Source: HGM11501 sp045123995
Lineage (GTDB): Bacteria > Bacillota > Clostridia > CAKSNL01 > HGM11501
Reading direction: 5' to 3'
NCBI GenBank assembly: GCA_045123995.1
Contig: JBGVKY010000004.1
Location: forward strand, 1-16,424
Length of the DNA stretch: 16,424 nt
The position numbers and the translations under genes were made by a program. The first letter of the stretch is position 1; the number at the start of each line of letters is the position of its first letter. Shown here one piece after another: positions 7,094-12,391 of the stretch. Under the pieces are notes generated by a model. It did not search any database. It was not told where the DNA came from and saw only the letters and a program-made list of their open reading frames with translations.

Positions 7094-7111
7094 TTGTTGC
7101 ATTTGCAACAA
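7094..7111. promoter_or_regulatory. 18-bp palindromic operator candidate between nrdD and the Crp-family gene
   Basis: TTGTTGCATTTGCAACAA is a perfect 18-bp palindrome in the divergent intergenic region. Its size and symmetry suit a Crp/Fnr dimer, and the adjacent gene encodes one. It overlaps the -35 region of that gene (autorepression likely) and lies upstream of the nrdD promoter. A half-site GCAACAA recurs at 7155-7161. It does not look like an NrdR box. Confidence 0.65.
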
Positions 7112-7125
7112 TTTTATGATATAAT
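7097..7125 (+). promoter_or_regulatory. likely promoter of the Crp-family regulator
   Basis: TTGCAT (7097-7102), 17 nt, TATAAT (7120-7125). The -35 hexamer is inside the palindrome 7094-7111. Confidence 0.5.
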
Positions 7126-7182
7126 TCTATATATAGTAGTTTTTTATTTTAAAAGCAACAATATATAGGGGGTAAAAAATTT

Positions 7183-7854
7183 ATGCCTTTCAGTGAAAAA
7201 AATGTGGTAAGAAGCCTTTCTACGCCATTTTTCGGTGCTCTTACCAAGGAACAGTTTGAGCTTTTTAAAAAAAATTCGTCCCTTTCCATAAACTACTATA
7301 TGCAGGGGGAAGAAATTATAAAATATTCACGTCTCCGCCTCTCCTTTACCGCCATGATAGCCGACGGAAAGGTGAGTCTTAAAGCAATAGATGAGTCGGG
7401 AAACTTTTTGGATGAAGAAACTTTAAAAAAGGGTGATGTAGTTGGCGAGCTTTTCGGTATGCCTCCCGTGGGAGTGAATTACGTTTTGAGTGCGAAAAGT
7501 GACTGCAATTTATATTTTTTCAACCCCTCTGAGCTTTTTTCTCCCTGGAACGATAAATCATCGGGAAAACAGATGGAATTTATAAGCTATATGTTTTCCA
7601 AGGTTTCTTCAAGACTTCAGAAAAGAGAAGAGCGTCTTCTTATATTAAAAAAATCCACTACCAGGGAAAAACTGCTGGCTTTTCTTAAAATAGAATCAAA
7701 GAAATCAAACTCCCCAAGACTGAAGCTTAAAATGAGTCAAACGGAGCTTTCGGAATATCTTTTAACCAACAGAAGTGCCCTTGCCCGTGAAATATCACGC
7801 CTCAATAAAGAAGGGGTAATCAAGTCCAAAGGCAAATCCTTTGAACTTTTATAA
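7183..7854 (+). CDS. Crp/Fnr-family transcriptional regulator
   Basis: A 223-residue protein. Residues about 15-125 match a cyclic-nucleotide-binding-type beta barrel (YYMQGEEIIKYSRL, IADGKVSLKAID, KKGDVVGELFGMP). After a dimerisation helix (FISYMFSKVSSRLQKREERL), a Crp-type winged helix fills residues about 158-223, with MSQTELSEYLLTNRSALARE as helix-turn-helix. There is only one cysteine (in SKSDCNLYFF), so it is not an Fnr-type iron-sulfur sensor; the ligand is unknown. It is the only plus-strand protein gene in the window, divergent from nrdDG across a palindrome it probably binds, which suggests control of anaerobic dNTP synthesis and of itself. AGGGGGT lies about 10 nt before the ATG. 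Confidence 0.92.
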   Translation: MPFSEKNVVRSLSTPFFGALTKEQFELFKKNSSLSINYYMQGEEIIKYSRLRLSFTAMIADGKVSLKAIDESGNFLDEETLKKGDVVGELFGMPPVGVNYVLSAKSDCNLYFFNPSELFSPWNDKSSGKQMEFISYMFSKVSSRLQKREERLLILKKSTTREKLLAFLKIESKKSNSPRLKLKMSQTELSEYLLTNRSALAREISRLNKEGVIKSKGKSFELL

Positions 7855-7870
7855 ATCCCATAAAAACCCC

Positions 7871-7899
7871 TTGACATACTTTTCAGTTTATGGTATAAT
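7871..7899 (+). promoter_or_regulatory. consensus promoter of the tRNA-Trp region
   Basis: TTGACA (7871-7876), a 17-nt spacer and TATAAT (7894-7899), both perfect. The tRNA-like sequence starts 18 nt further on. Confidence 0.9.
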
Positions 7900-7917
7900 T
7901 CATAAGGTCATAAATAG

Positions 7918-7962
7918 AGGGGTATAGCTCAGTTGGTAGAGCAGTGGTCTCCAAAGCCGTGT
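7918..7962 (+). pseudogene. 5' half of a tRNA-Trp (CCA anticodon), truncated
   Basis: Begins AGGGGTATAGCTCAGTTGG with a proper acceptor 5' strand and a GCTC/GAGC D-stem, and continues through the anticodon loop CTCCAAA (anticodon CCA). The sequence stops being tRNA-like after the anticodon stem: no TTCGA T-loop and no TACCCCT 3' acceptor strand follow before 8009. It sits right behind the strong promoter, so it looks like the original tRNA gene broken at or just after the anticodon stem. Confidence 0.75.
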
Positions 7963-8009
7963 CCCTATGTTGCAAATACTGCATAATAAAACTTAATATG
8001 GCGCTCTTT

Positions 8010-8083
8010 AGGGGTATGATGTAATGGTAACATGCCGGTCTCCAAAACCGTTCTTGAGGGTTCGAGTCCTTCTACCCCTGCCA
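8010..8083 (+). tRNA. tRNA-Trp (anticodon CCA), with encoded 3' CCA
   Basis: A complete 74-nt cloverleaf: acceptor AGGGGTA/TACCCCT, D-stem ATGT/ACAT, anticodon stem around CTCCAAA (anticodon CCA), 4-nt variable loop, T-arm GAGGG-TTCGAGT-CCTTC, discriminator G and encoded CCA. Its D-arm differs from the truncated copy at 7918, so it is not a simple duplicate. It has no promoter of its own and must be read from 7871-7899 through the broken copy. Confidence 0.93.
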
Positions 8084-8090
8084 ATATATT

Positions 8091-8121
8091 TGGCTCAAAC
8101 ACTGGGTTTGAGCCATTTTTT
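8091..8121 (+). terminator. intrinsic terminator after tRNA-Trp
   Basis: TGGCTCAAAC (8091-8100) pairs with GTTTGAGCCA (8106-8115) around a 5-nt loop, followed by six T residues. Confidence 0.9.
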
Positions 8122-8132
8122 ATTGCCAATTT

Positions 8133-8294
8133 TCAAGAGCAGTAATCTTCACTTTTTCGAGCATCAATTTTGATTTTTGGTAATTTACGAGTATATTTCT
8201 GATGACGGCGCATGGTCTTCTGAGTTAAATATTTATGCCTGAAATGAGCATCAATTTCGCATACGGTCGCATCCGTTTCTAACGATTCCGTCTG
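8133..8294 (-). pseudogene. open remnant of about 53 codons, unknown origin
   Basis: On the minus strand an open stretch with no convincing start codes residues including TDATVCEIDAHFRHKYLTQK and ends at a TGA (8135-8133). The first in-frame ATG (8213) would give only 26 residues and has no ribosome binding site. The peptide is rich in basic residues and carries the partial repeat KIDA/EIDA. It reads more like a fragment of a once longer coding region than random DNA. It lies between the tRNA terminator and the PIN-like gene, a likely junction of foreign DNA. Low certainty. Confidence 0.3.
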
Positions 8295-8345
8295 CTACAT
8301 CATCATTTTAGCATCACAACGCTAATTATATATGTATATCTACCA

Positions 8346-9410
8346 TCATATAGTTGTGTTTTGTAATTTTTCAATTATTTGTAGGTTTATAGGTTTTACT
8401 TCTCCTATGAATTTTTTCATTACTTTATCAAAAGAAATTAAATATGATGTTGTATCTTTTAGTATGCAAGCATCTGAACTTGGTTCTATTACATCCATAC
8501 AACCCACACAAAACATATCAAATATATCATTTTTTTGTAATTTTTGTTCCCTATTATACCACGCTGTAAACATTACATCTTGTAAATACTTTATTTGGGA
8601 ATTTGTATATTTCCCTTTTCTGAACATCCCTGCTATTTTGGCTTTTGCCATAGTTAAAAATCCTTCATCTGCGGAAAATGCACTATTTATATATTTCATT
8701 GTTGTATTTTTACCATCAAGACCAGAGTTTATGGAAGTTTGATAAATGTTTTTTATATGTTCAATTATATCTACATTTTGGTCTTCACACACACGACAAC
8801 CTTCAACAATAATATCGCTTATTAAACAAGCCTCATTTAATTCTTTAATATAACAATCTTTTATAGTTTTTTTCTCATTATTTTGTTCATAACCTGATTT
8901 TAATTCATCAATGAATTTTTGCTTTATATTTTCATCAAACCCCTTGCGTCCAATATATGTCATAATTGAGTGTTTTTGTATTTTAGATAAATTCGGTATG
9001 GATTCTATCTTGTAATGAGTATATAGATCTCTTGTAATCTCGTAAAATGTAAATACAAATTTAGCTTCAATATCTATTTTTTTACACATCATGTTATTTG
9101 CATAATTAGACAAGCTTACATCATCCATTATACTAACGCAGGTCAACTCGTCAGGAGAAATACAATAATCAGGAATATTATTAAATAAACGCAATTTGTT
9201 TTTTGTAATAAAGGTTATAAGTTCCTTTAACAGTTGCGAATTATTTCTAAAATGTGTTAATATTTCAATAAAAACAGATGTCGGTAAGCTCTTATTAGTA
9301 ATTTTGTTTAGGTAATCTTCTAATACATTCTCATCAACAGGAGAAGAAGACATACCAAGTTTGCTTCTACCAAAATATGAATAAAATGCATTTGCATCTA
9401 AAAAATACAT
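8346..9410 (-). CDS. PIN-like nuclease candidate with large helical insertion
   Basis: A 354-residue protein, longer than the usual 120-150 residue PIN toxin. It opens MYFLDANAFYSYF with Asp5 where PIN domains place their first acidic residue. It continues with SVFIEILTHF (Glu49), then a long mostly helical insertion (about 60-285), and ends with NDIFDMFCVGCMD (Asp295, Asp298, Asp306) and TTSYLISFDKVM (Asp328), the pattern of the closing PIN strands. RNA cleavage is therefore plausible but not proven. The start is set by AAGGAG about 8 nt upstream. It has its own promoter. The gene is strikingly rich in A+T codons compared with nrdD, and lies between the disrupted tRNA and an integrase, which points to acquired defence or toxin cargo. 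No antitoxin-like small gene is adjacent. Confidence 0.65.
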   Translation of the reverse strand: MYFLDANAFYSYFGRSKLGMSSSPVDENVLEDYLNKITNKSLPTSVFIEILTHFRNNSQLLKELITFITKNKLRLFNNIPDYCISPDELTCVSIMDDVSLSNYANNMMCKKIDIEAKFVFTFYEITRDLYTHYKIESIPNLSKIQKHSIMTYIGRKGFDENIKQKFIDELKSGYEQNNEKKTIKDCYIKELNEACLISDIIVEGCRVCEDQNVDIIEHIKNIYQTSINSGLDGKNTTMKYINSAFSADEGFLTMAKAKIAGMFRKGKYTNSQIKYLQDVMFTAWYNREQKLQKNDIFDMFCVGCMDVIEPSSDACILKDTTSYLISFDKVMKKFIGEVKPINLQIIEKLQNTTI

Positions 9411-9442
9411 TATTCCGACTCCTTTTTGTAAGTAGTATAAAA

Positions 9443-9471
9443 ATTATATCATAAAAATATAAATTTAACAA
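9443..9471 (-). promoter_or_regulatory. promoter of the PIN-like gene
   Basis: On the minus strand TTGTTA (9471-9466), 17 nt, TATAAT (9448-9443), about 30 nt upstream of the ATG. Confidence 0.65.
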
Positions 9472-9483
9472 TTCCTTGAGCAT

Positions 9484-9516
9484 TTTTCTTTGTTTAAGGC
9501 ATATCAAAATTTGATA
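9484..9516. repeat. direct repeat copy 1, candidate attachment site
   Basis: A 33-bp sequence (starts TTTTCTTTGTTTAAGG) that recurs in the same orientation at 11617-11649 with 30 of 33 bases identical. Its right part is the palindrome TATCAAAATTTGATA (9502-9516). The two copies bracket the integrase and the secreted-protein gene and nothing else. Confidence 0.65.
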
Positions 9517-9545
9517 CACCCTGAGTTTCAATTTTCAGGGTGTAT
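9514..9545. terminator. hairpin downstream of the integrase gene
   Basis: TACACCCTGA (9515-9524) pairs with TCAGGGTGTA (9535-9544) around a 10-nt loop. It lies 20 nt past the integrase stop and is probably its terminator, although the U-run on the minus strand is weak. Its edge overlaps the 9484-9516 repeat. Confidence 0.5.
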
Positions 9546-9564
9546 TTTGGTGTTTAGGATTCTT

Positions 9565-10779
9565 TTATATCTCGAATCCGTCTGTGATTCCGGTCAGCCT
9601 TGAGGTATCCTTTTTAACATAGTACCTTTCGGTTATCTCGGTAGTGGTGTGTCCGAGGATGTCGGCTACCGCTTTTATGTTTAGTGTTTTTATGCTTCCG
9701 TCAGCACACTTTGTTCCGTTGATTAGCTTGGTGGCGAAGGTGTGTCTGAATGCATGGAGCCCTTTTGTTTCTATTCCTGCAGCATCTTCTATCCTGTATA
9801 GTCGCTTTCGCAGGTTAGTTGGGTTTGCATAGTCGCCGTTTGCATCGCATACCAGCGGAGAGTCTTCGCCGAAGTAGTACTCTTTTCGCAGGTCGAGTAT
9901 CATTTCTATTGCTGTGCTGTTCAGTGGCACGACTCGTTTGCTTGTGGTGGTTTTGGTTTTACCTACTTTTTTAACTTTACCGCCTATGAGCTTGGTTCCG
10001 TCTCTTTGGTCGACTAATTTTACCGCCTGTCTTATTGTCATTGTTTTATTCTCAAGGTCTATGTCACTGTTTAGTAACCCCAGAAGTTCGCCTATTCGCA
10101 GTCCTGTGTTGAGCATCAGGATGTAGGCTCCTGCCTGCTGATATACCCTACTGCCTGTGGAGTGTGTTCGGAAGGCTTCGGCTTTGAATTTTTCAAGCTC
10201 CTCATCTGTGAAGACTTCGATGGTTTCGCATTCCGGCAGGTCTTCCTTTCCTTGTGCTGACAGGAAGTTTGCTTTTTTCATCATCTCCACATTGTCCATG
10301 GGATTCTTATGTATCCGTTCTTCTACATATAGGTTTCTATAGTATTCGTTTAGGAGTACATATGCTTTCTTTACCAGTGAGTATGATCTTCCGAGGTACA
10401 TCCAGTGATTGAGCATCGCCTTGACATCGGCTGGGGTTATGTCACCGACCACCTTATCGCCGAGCAGTGGGTAGATTTGGCATCTTGCAGTTCCTTCGAG
10501 TCTGTCGTAGCTTGTTTGCTCGACCGATGGGAACTTTACTATTTCCAGCCAATTTTGCAGGCTATCTCTTAGCAGTTTCTTGCTCTCATCTGTGTCCTCG
10601 ATAGCTTTTTCGAATTCTGCTATGTAGGCGGTTATCTTCTTGTTAGCTTCTTGCTTGGTAGTTCCTGAGAAGGATTTTCTTTTGCGTTCGCCTTGCTCGT
10701 CCATGTACCACACGACACCGCCCCAACGACCGTCTGTTCTTTTGAACACATTTCCGTTTGTAAGTAGCTTCTTACGCAT
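9565..10779 (-). CDS. tyrosine recombinase / integrase (Tn916-like architecture)
   Basis: A site-specific recombinase of 404 residues. The N-terminus (GNVFKRTDGRWGG, then KRKSFSGTTKQEA) is the arm-binding type found in Tn916/phage-type integrases, followed by a SAM-like core-binding domain (about 70-170). The catalytic residues are visible: Arg228 (NTGLRIGELLGL), a Lys near 270-280, His342 and Arg345 (HAFRHTFATKLI), His377 (LGHTTTEIT) and Tyr386 (ERYY). The frame is open to 10950, but the added 57 residues look non-coding, and AAGGAAGTGA precedes the ATG at 10779, so that start is chosen. No excisionase is seen. It is flanked by 33-bp direct repeats with a secreted-protein gene. Confidence 0.92.
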   Translation of the reverse strand: MRKKLLTNGNVFKRTDGRWGGVVWYMDEQGERKRKSFSGTTKQEANKKITAYIAEFEKAIEDTDESKKLLRDSLQNWLEIVKFPSVEQTSYDRLEGTARCQIYPLLGDKVVGDITPADVKAMLNHWMYLGRSYSLVKKAYVLLNEYYRNLYVEERIHKNPMDNVEMMKKANFLSAQGKEDLPECETIEVFTDEELEKFKAEAFRTHSTGSRVYQQAGAYILMLNTGLRIGELLGLLNSDIDLENKTMTIRQAVKLVDQRDGTKLIGGKVKKVGKTKTTTSKRVVPLNSTAIEMILDLRKEYYFGEDSPLVCDANGDYANPTNLRKRLYRIEDAAGIETKGLHAFRHTFATKLINGTKCADGSIKTLNIKAVADILGHTTTEITERYYVKKDTSRLTGITDGFEI

Positions 10780-10800
10780 TATCTCACTTCCTTTATTACG

Positions 10801-10851
10801 TATTACCTTTTTGGCAACACAAACAATACCGTAAAGCTCGGCACAAGTCAA
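10801..10851 (-). promoter_or_regulatory. integrase promoter with shared 30-bp element
   Basis: On the minus strand TTGACT (10851-10846), 17 nt, TATTGT (10828-10823). The 30 bases 10801-10830, which cover the -10 box and the presumed start, closely match 11546-11575 in front of the secreted-protein gene. They contain TTGCC-AAAAA-GGTAA, an imperfect inverted repeat and possible operator. Confidence 0.6.
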
Positions 10852-10923
10852 GCGTTTTTGCGAATAAAAAGCATCAATTTTCCAAAAGACATATAACAGT
10901 AATTTTATTGACACAAACCCTAT

Positions 10924-10960
10924 AGAAAAGAGGTTAAGCATAAAATGCATGCTTAACCTC
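10924..10960 (-). terminator. terminator of the secreted InlB-repeat protein gene
   Basis: GAGGTTAAGCAT (10930-10941) pairs perfectly with ATGCTTAACCTC (10949-10960) around 7 nt. On the minus strand the stem is followed by UUUUCU. It lies 15 nt after the stop at 10975. Confidence 0.85.
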
Positions 10961-10974
10961 CGGTTATATAGATT

Positions 10975-11523
10975 CTATTCCATTGTTCCTACCATTTTGT
11001 TTATATCACCATCTGAGTCTACGATGATGGTTTTTGTTTTACTCGGTGCCACATATCCAAATCCATCTATGTAGGCTTTATTTTTCTTTTCAATGATTTC
11101 GTTTCGTATTTTTGTCTCCTCATCAGTGAGGTAACAGGTGTCTTTTGCCATAATTTCATCATTCGGATTTATGGGTTCTTCCGGATTCTTTTCCCATTTC
11201 GCATAAAGTACATCCGGTTTGGTGAATTTAAATGTTGTTACCTGATTCTGCTTTGTTCTTGGATCGGTAAACCATCCTTTGAATGTGTAACCGTATTTTG
11301 TTGGGACATAACTCTCTAATCTGACGCTCTCGCCGTATCTTTTGGTTATTGGCCTAATAAAGCTACCGCCATCTGATGCGAAGGTTAAGGTTACATTTCC
11401 TACGATACCAAGTTCATTGTCGAAGGTCACTCGATACTTACTGAGCCACCAAGGTGCCGCCGATGCCGTCTGTGTTAGCAGTATAGTTACTGCCAGTGCC
11501 GTACATAATACTTTCTTCTTCAT
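10975..11523 (-). CDS. small secreted protein with one InlB B-repeat (Listeria-Bacteroides repeat)
   Basis: A 182-residue protein. Residues 1-22 are a clear Sec signal peptide (KKK, then a hydrophobic core, then TASA before APWW). Residues about 44-112 match an InlB B-repeat/Flg_new beta-grasp module: TLTFASDGGSF, YGESVRLESYVP, KYGYTFKGWFTDP and the closing DVLYAKWEK. A Pro-rich spacer and a charged tail of about 55 residues follow, ending MVGTME, with no LPXTG or membrane anchor. Such repeats usually occur in large adhesins, so a single-repeat, freely secreted form is unusual. GGAGATG precedes the ATG. It lies upstream of the integrase in the same repeat-bounded segment and shares its promoter element. 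Function unknown. Confidence 0.85.
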   Translation of the reverse strand: MKKKVLCTALAVTILLTQTASAAPWWLSKYRVTFDNELGIVGNVTLTFASDGGSFIRPITKRYGESVRLESYVPTKYGYTFKGWFTDPRTKQNQVTTFKFTKPDVLYAKWEKNPEEPINPNDEIMAKDTCYLTDEETKIRNEIIEKKNKAYIDGFGYVAPSKTKTIIVDSDGDINKMVGTME

Positions 11524-11545
11524 AAAATTTCATCTCCTAAATTTG

Positions 11546-11596
11546 TATTTACCTTTTCGGCAACACAAACATACCACAGAAGATGGCATAAGTCCA
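11546..11596 (-). promoter_or_regulatory. promoter of the secreted-protein gene with shared 30-bp element
   Basis: On the minus strand TGGACT (11596-11591), 17 nt, TATGTT (11573-11568). The bases 11546-11575 (ending GGCAACACAAACATACC on the plus strand) closely match 10801-10830 before the integrase, so the two genes are probably under the same control. Confidence 0.6.
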
Positions 11597-11616
11597 CGAA
11601 GTTTTTTCAAAAGTCC

Positions 11617-11649
11617 TTTTCTTTGTTTAAGGTGTATCATAATTTGATA
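11617..11649. repeat. direct repeat copy 2, candidate attachment site
   Basis: Same orientation as 9484-9516, with 30 of 33 bases identical (differences at positions 17, 18 and 24 of the repeat). It contains the near-palindrome TATCATAATTTGATA. It lies just outside the promoter of the secreted-protein gene. Confidence 0.65.
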
Positions 11650-11689
11650 TGGGTATCTTTAAATGTCATAATATATCGTTAGACACACC

Positions 11690-11715
11690 AAAGGCACTCC
11701 GATTGGAGTGCCTTT
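11690..11715. terminator. hairpin terminator after the partner-switching operon
   Basis: AAAGGCACTCC (11690-11700) pairs with GGAGTGCCTTT (11705-11715) around GATT. It lies about 30 nt after the stop of 11746-12378. The U-run on the minus strand is short, so termination strength is uncertain. Confidence 0.6.
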
Positions 11716-11745
11716 GATAGTTTTTATTACTTTCCATTGATAAAA

Positions 11746-12378
11746 TCATAAACCAAATGACTTTTTAACCACAATTTCAACATTCTTTCCGCGAACACCT
11801 ACGATAATATCGTCTGCAAGCTTTGCAACGATAGAACGCTCAAGTTCTGCATATTCGTCTTCTTTATCTTCAACAGCTGTTTTATAATTAAACAACGACC
11901 ATGTGTATATGCATCCCAATTCAGCCTCCATCTCGGGCGCAATATATCCAAAGCCCATATTATATCCATGATAGTCGTAAAACTCTCCGGGGGCAGCCAT
12001 TGGTGCAAGGTCAGGATCAAAAGCTGCAAGAAGCATCGTTTCCGCAACTGCTCTGATTTTACCCATAATACCTTTTGCTGCAGCATTTTTGCCTGATTTT
12101 GAAACAGAGATAAGTTCATCTCTTAAATCAATGCTCATATCATCTGCCTTAAGCTCTACATGAAGCTCGTAATTATCGCCTTCATTTTCTGCCCAGAACT
12201 CTCCGCTGAAGTTTTCAATAAGTCCGGGAAGCATTCCGCAAAGCTCTTCTGCCAAAAGACGAAGCCTTAGTGCTTTTTTATCTTCAAGAGCGTTGTATGT
12301 AGTTACTTTTTCTACCTCGGCAAGAACTGCTTCGAGGCAGGTTAAATCTTTGTTTAATTTACAAATATTTGATTTCAA
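11746..12378 (-). CDS. unrecognised protein with a degenerate GHKL-ATPase-like motif
   Basis: A 210-residue soluble protein, last gene of the operon, 13 nt after the phosphatase/kinase gene. Residues about 36-76, with ALRLRLLAEELCGMLPGL and then GDNYELHVEL, resemble the N-box helix and following strand of HATPase_c_2 kinases such as RsbW/SpoIIAB, with Glu44/Glu45 at the N-box position. The DxGxG and GxGL nucleotide boxes cannot be found, so it may be a non-catalytic relative. The middle part contains GEFYDYHGYNMGFGYIAPEM, rich in Gly and Tyr, and the C-terminal 35 residues contain an IVVGVRGKN-like strand. Given its position it may be a target or modulator of the partner switch. This is inference, with no firm family assignment. 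Confidence 0.65.
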   Translation of the reverse strand: MKSNICKLNKDLTCLEAVLAEVEKVTTYNALEDKKALRLRLLAEELCGMLPGLIENFSGEFWAENEGDNYELHVELKADDMSIDLRDELISVSKSGKNAAAKGIMGKIRAVAETMLLAAFDPDLAPMAAPGEFYDYHGYNMGFGYIAPEMEAELGCIYTWSLFNYKTAVEDKEDEYAELERSIVAKLADDIIVGVRGKNVEIVVKKSFGL

Positions 12379-12391
12379 TTAAAATCTCCTC

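Noticed and set aside
7961..8009. Spacer between the two tRNA-Trp sequences as the T-arm half of the first tRNA
   Set aside because: No TTCGA-type T-loop and no strand complementary to the AGGGGTA acceptor occurs in it, so it cannot complete the first cloverleaf.
8332..8742. Plus-strand open frame opposite the PIN-like gene
   Set aside because: Low-complexity hydrophobic translation from A+T-rich antisense DNA, no ribosome binding site, while the minus-strand gene has promoter, AAGGAG and recognisable motifs.
10780..10950. N-terminal extension of 57 residues on the integrase
   Set aside because: The frame is open to 10950, but it crosses the promoter element and -35/-10 boxes, has no ribosome binding site, and the family N-terminus (GNVFKRTDGRW) starts just after the ATG at 10779.
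11799..12119. Second minus-strand frame within 11746-12378
   Set aside because: Lies entirely inside the 210-residue gene in another frame, with no ribosome binding site and Gln/Leu-rich content typical of a shifted frame.
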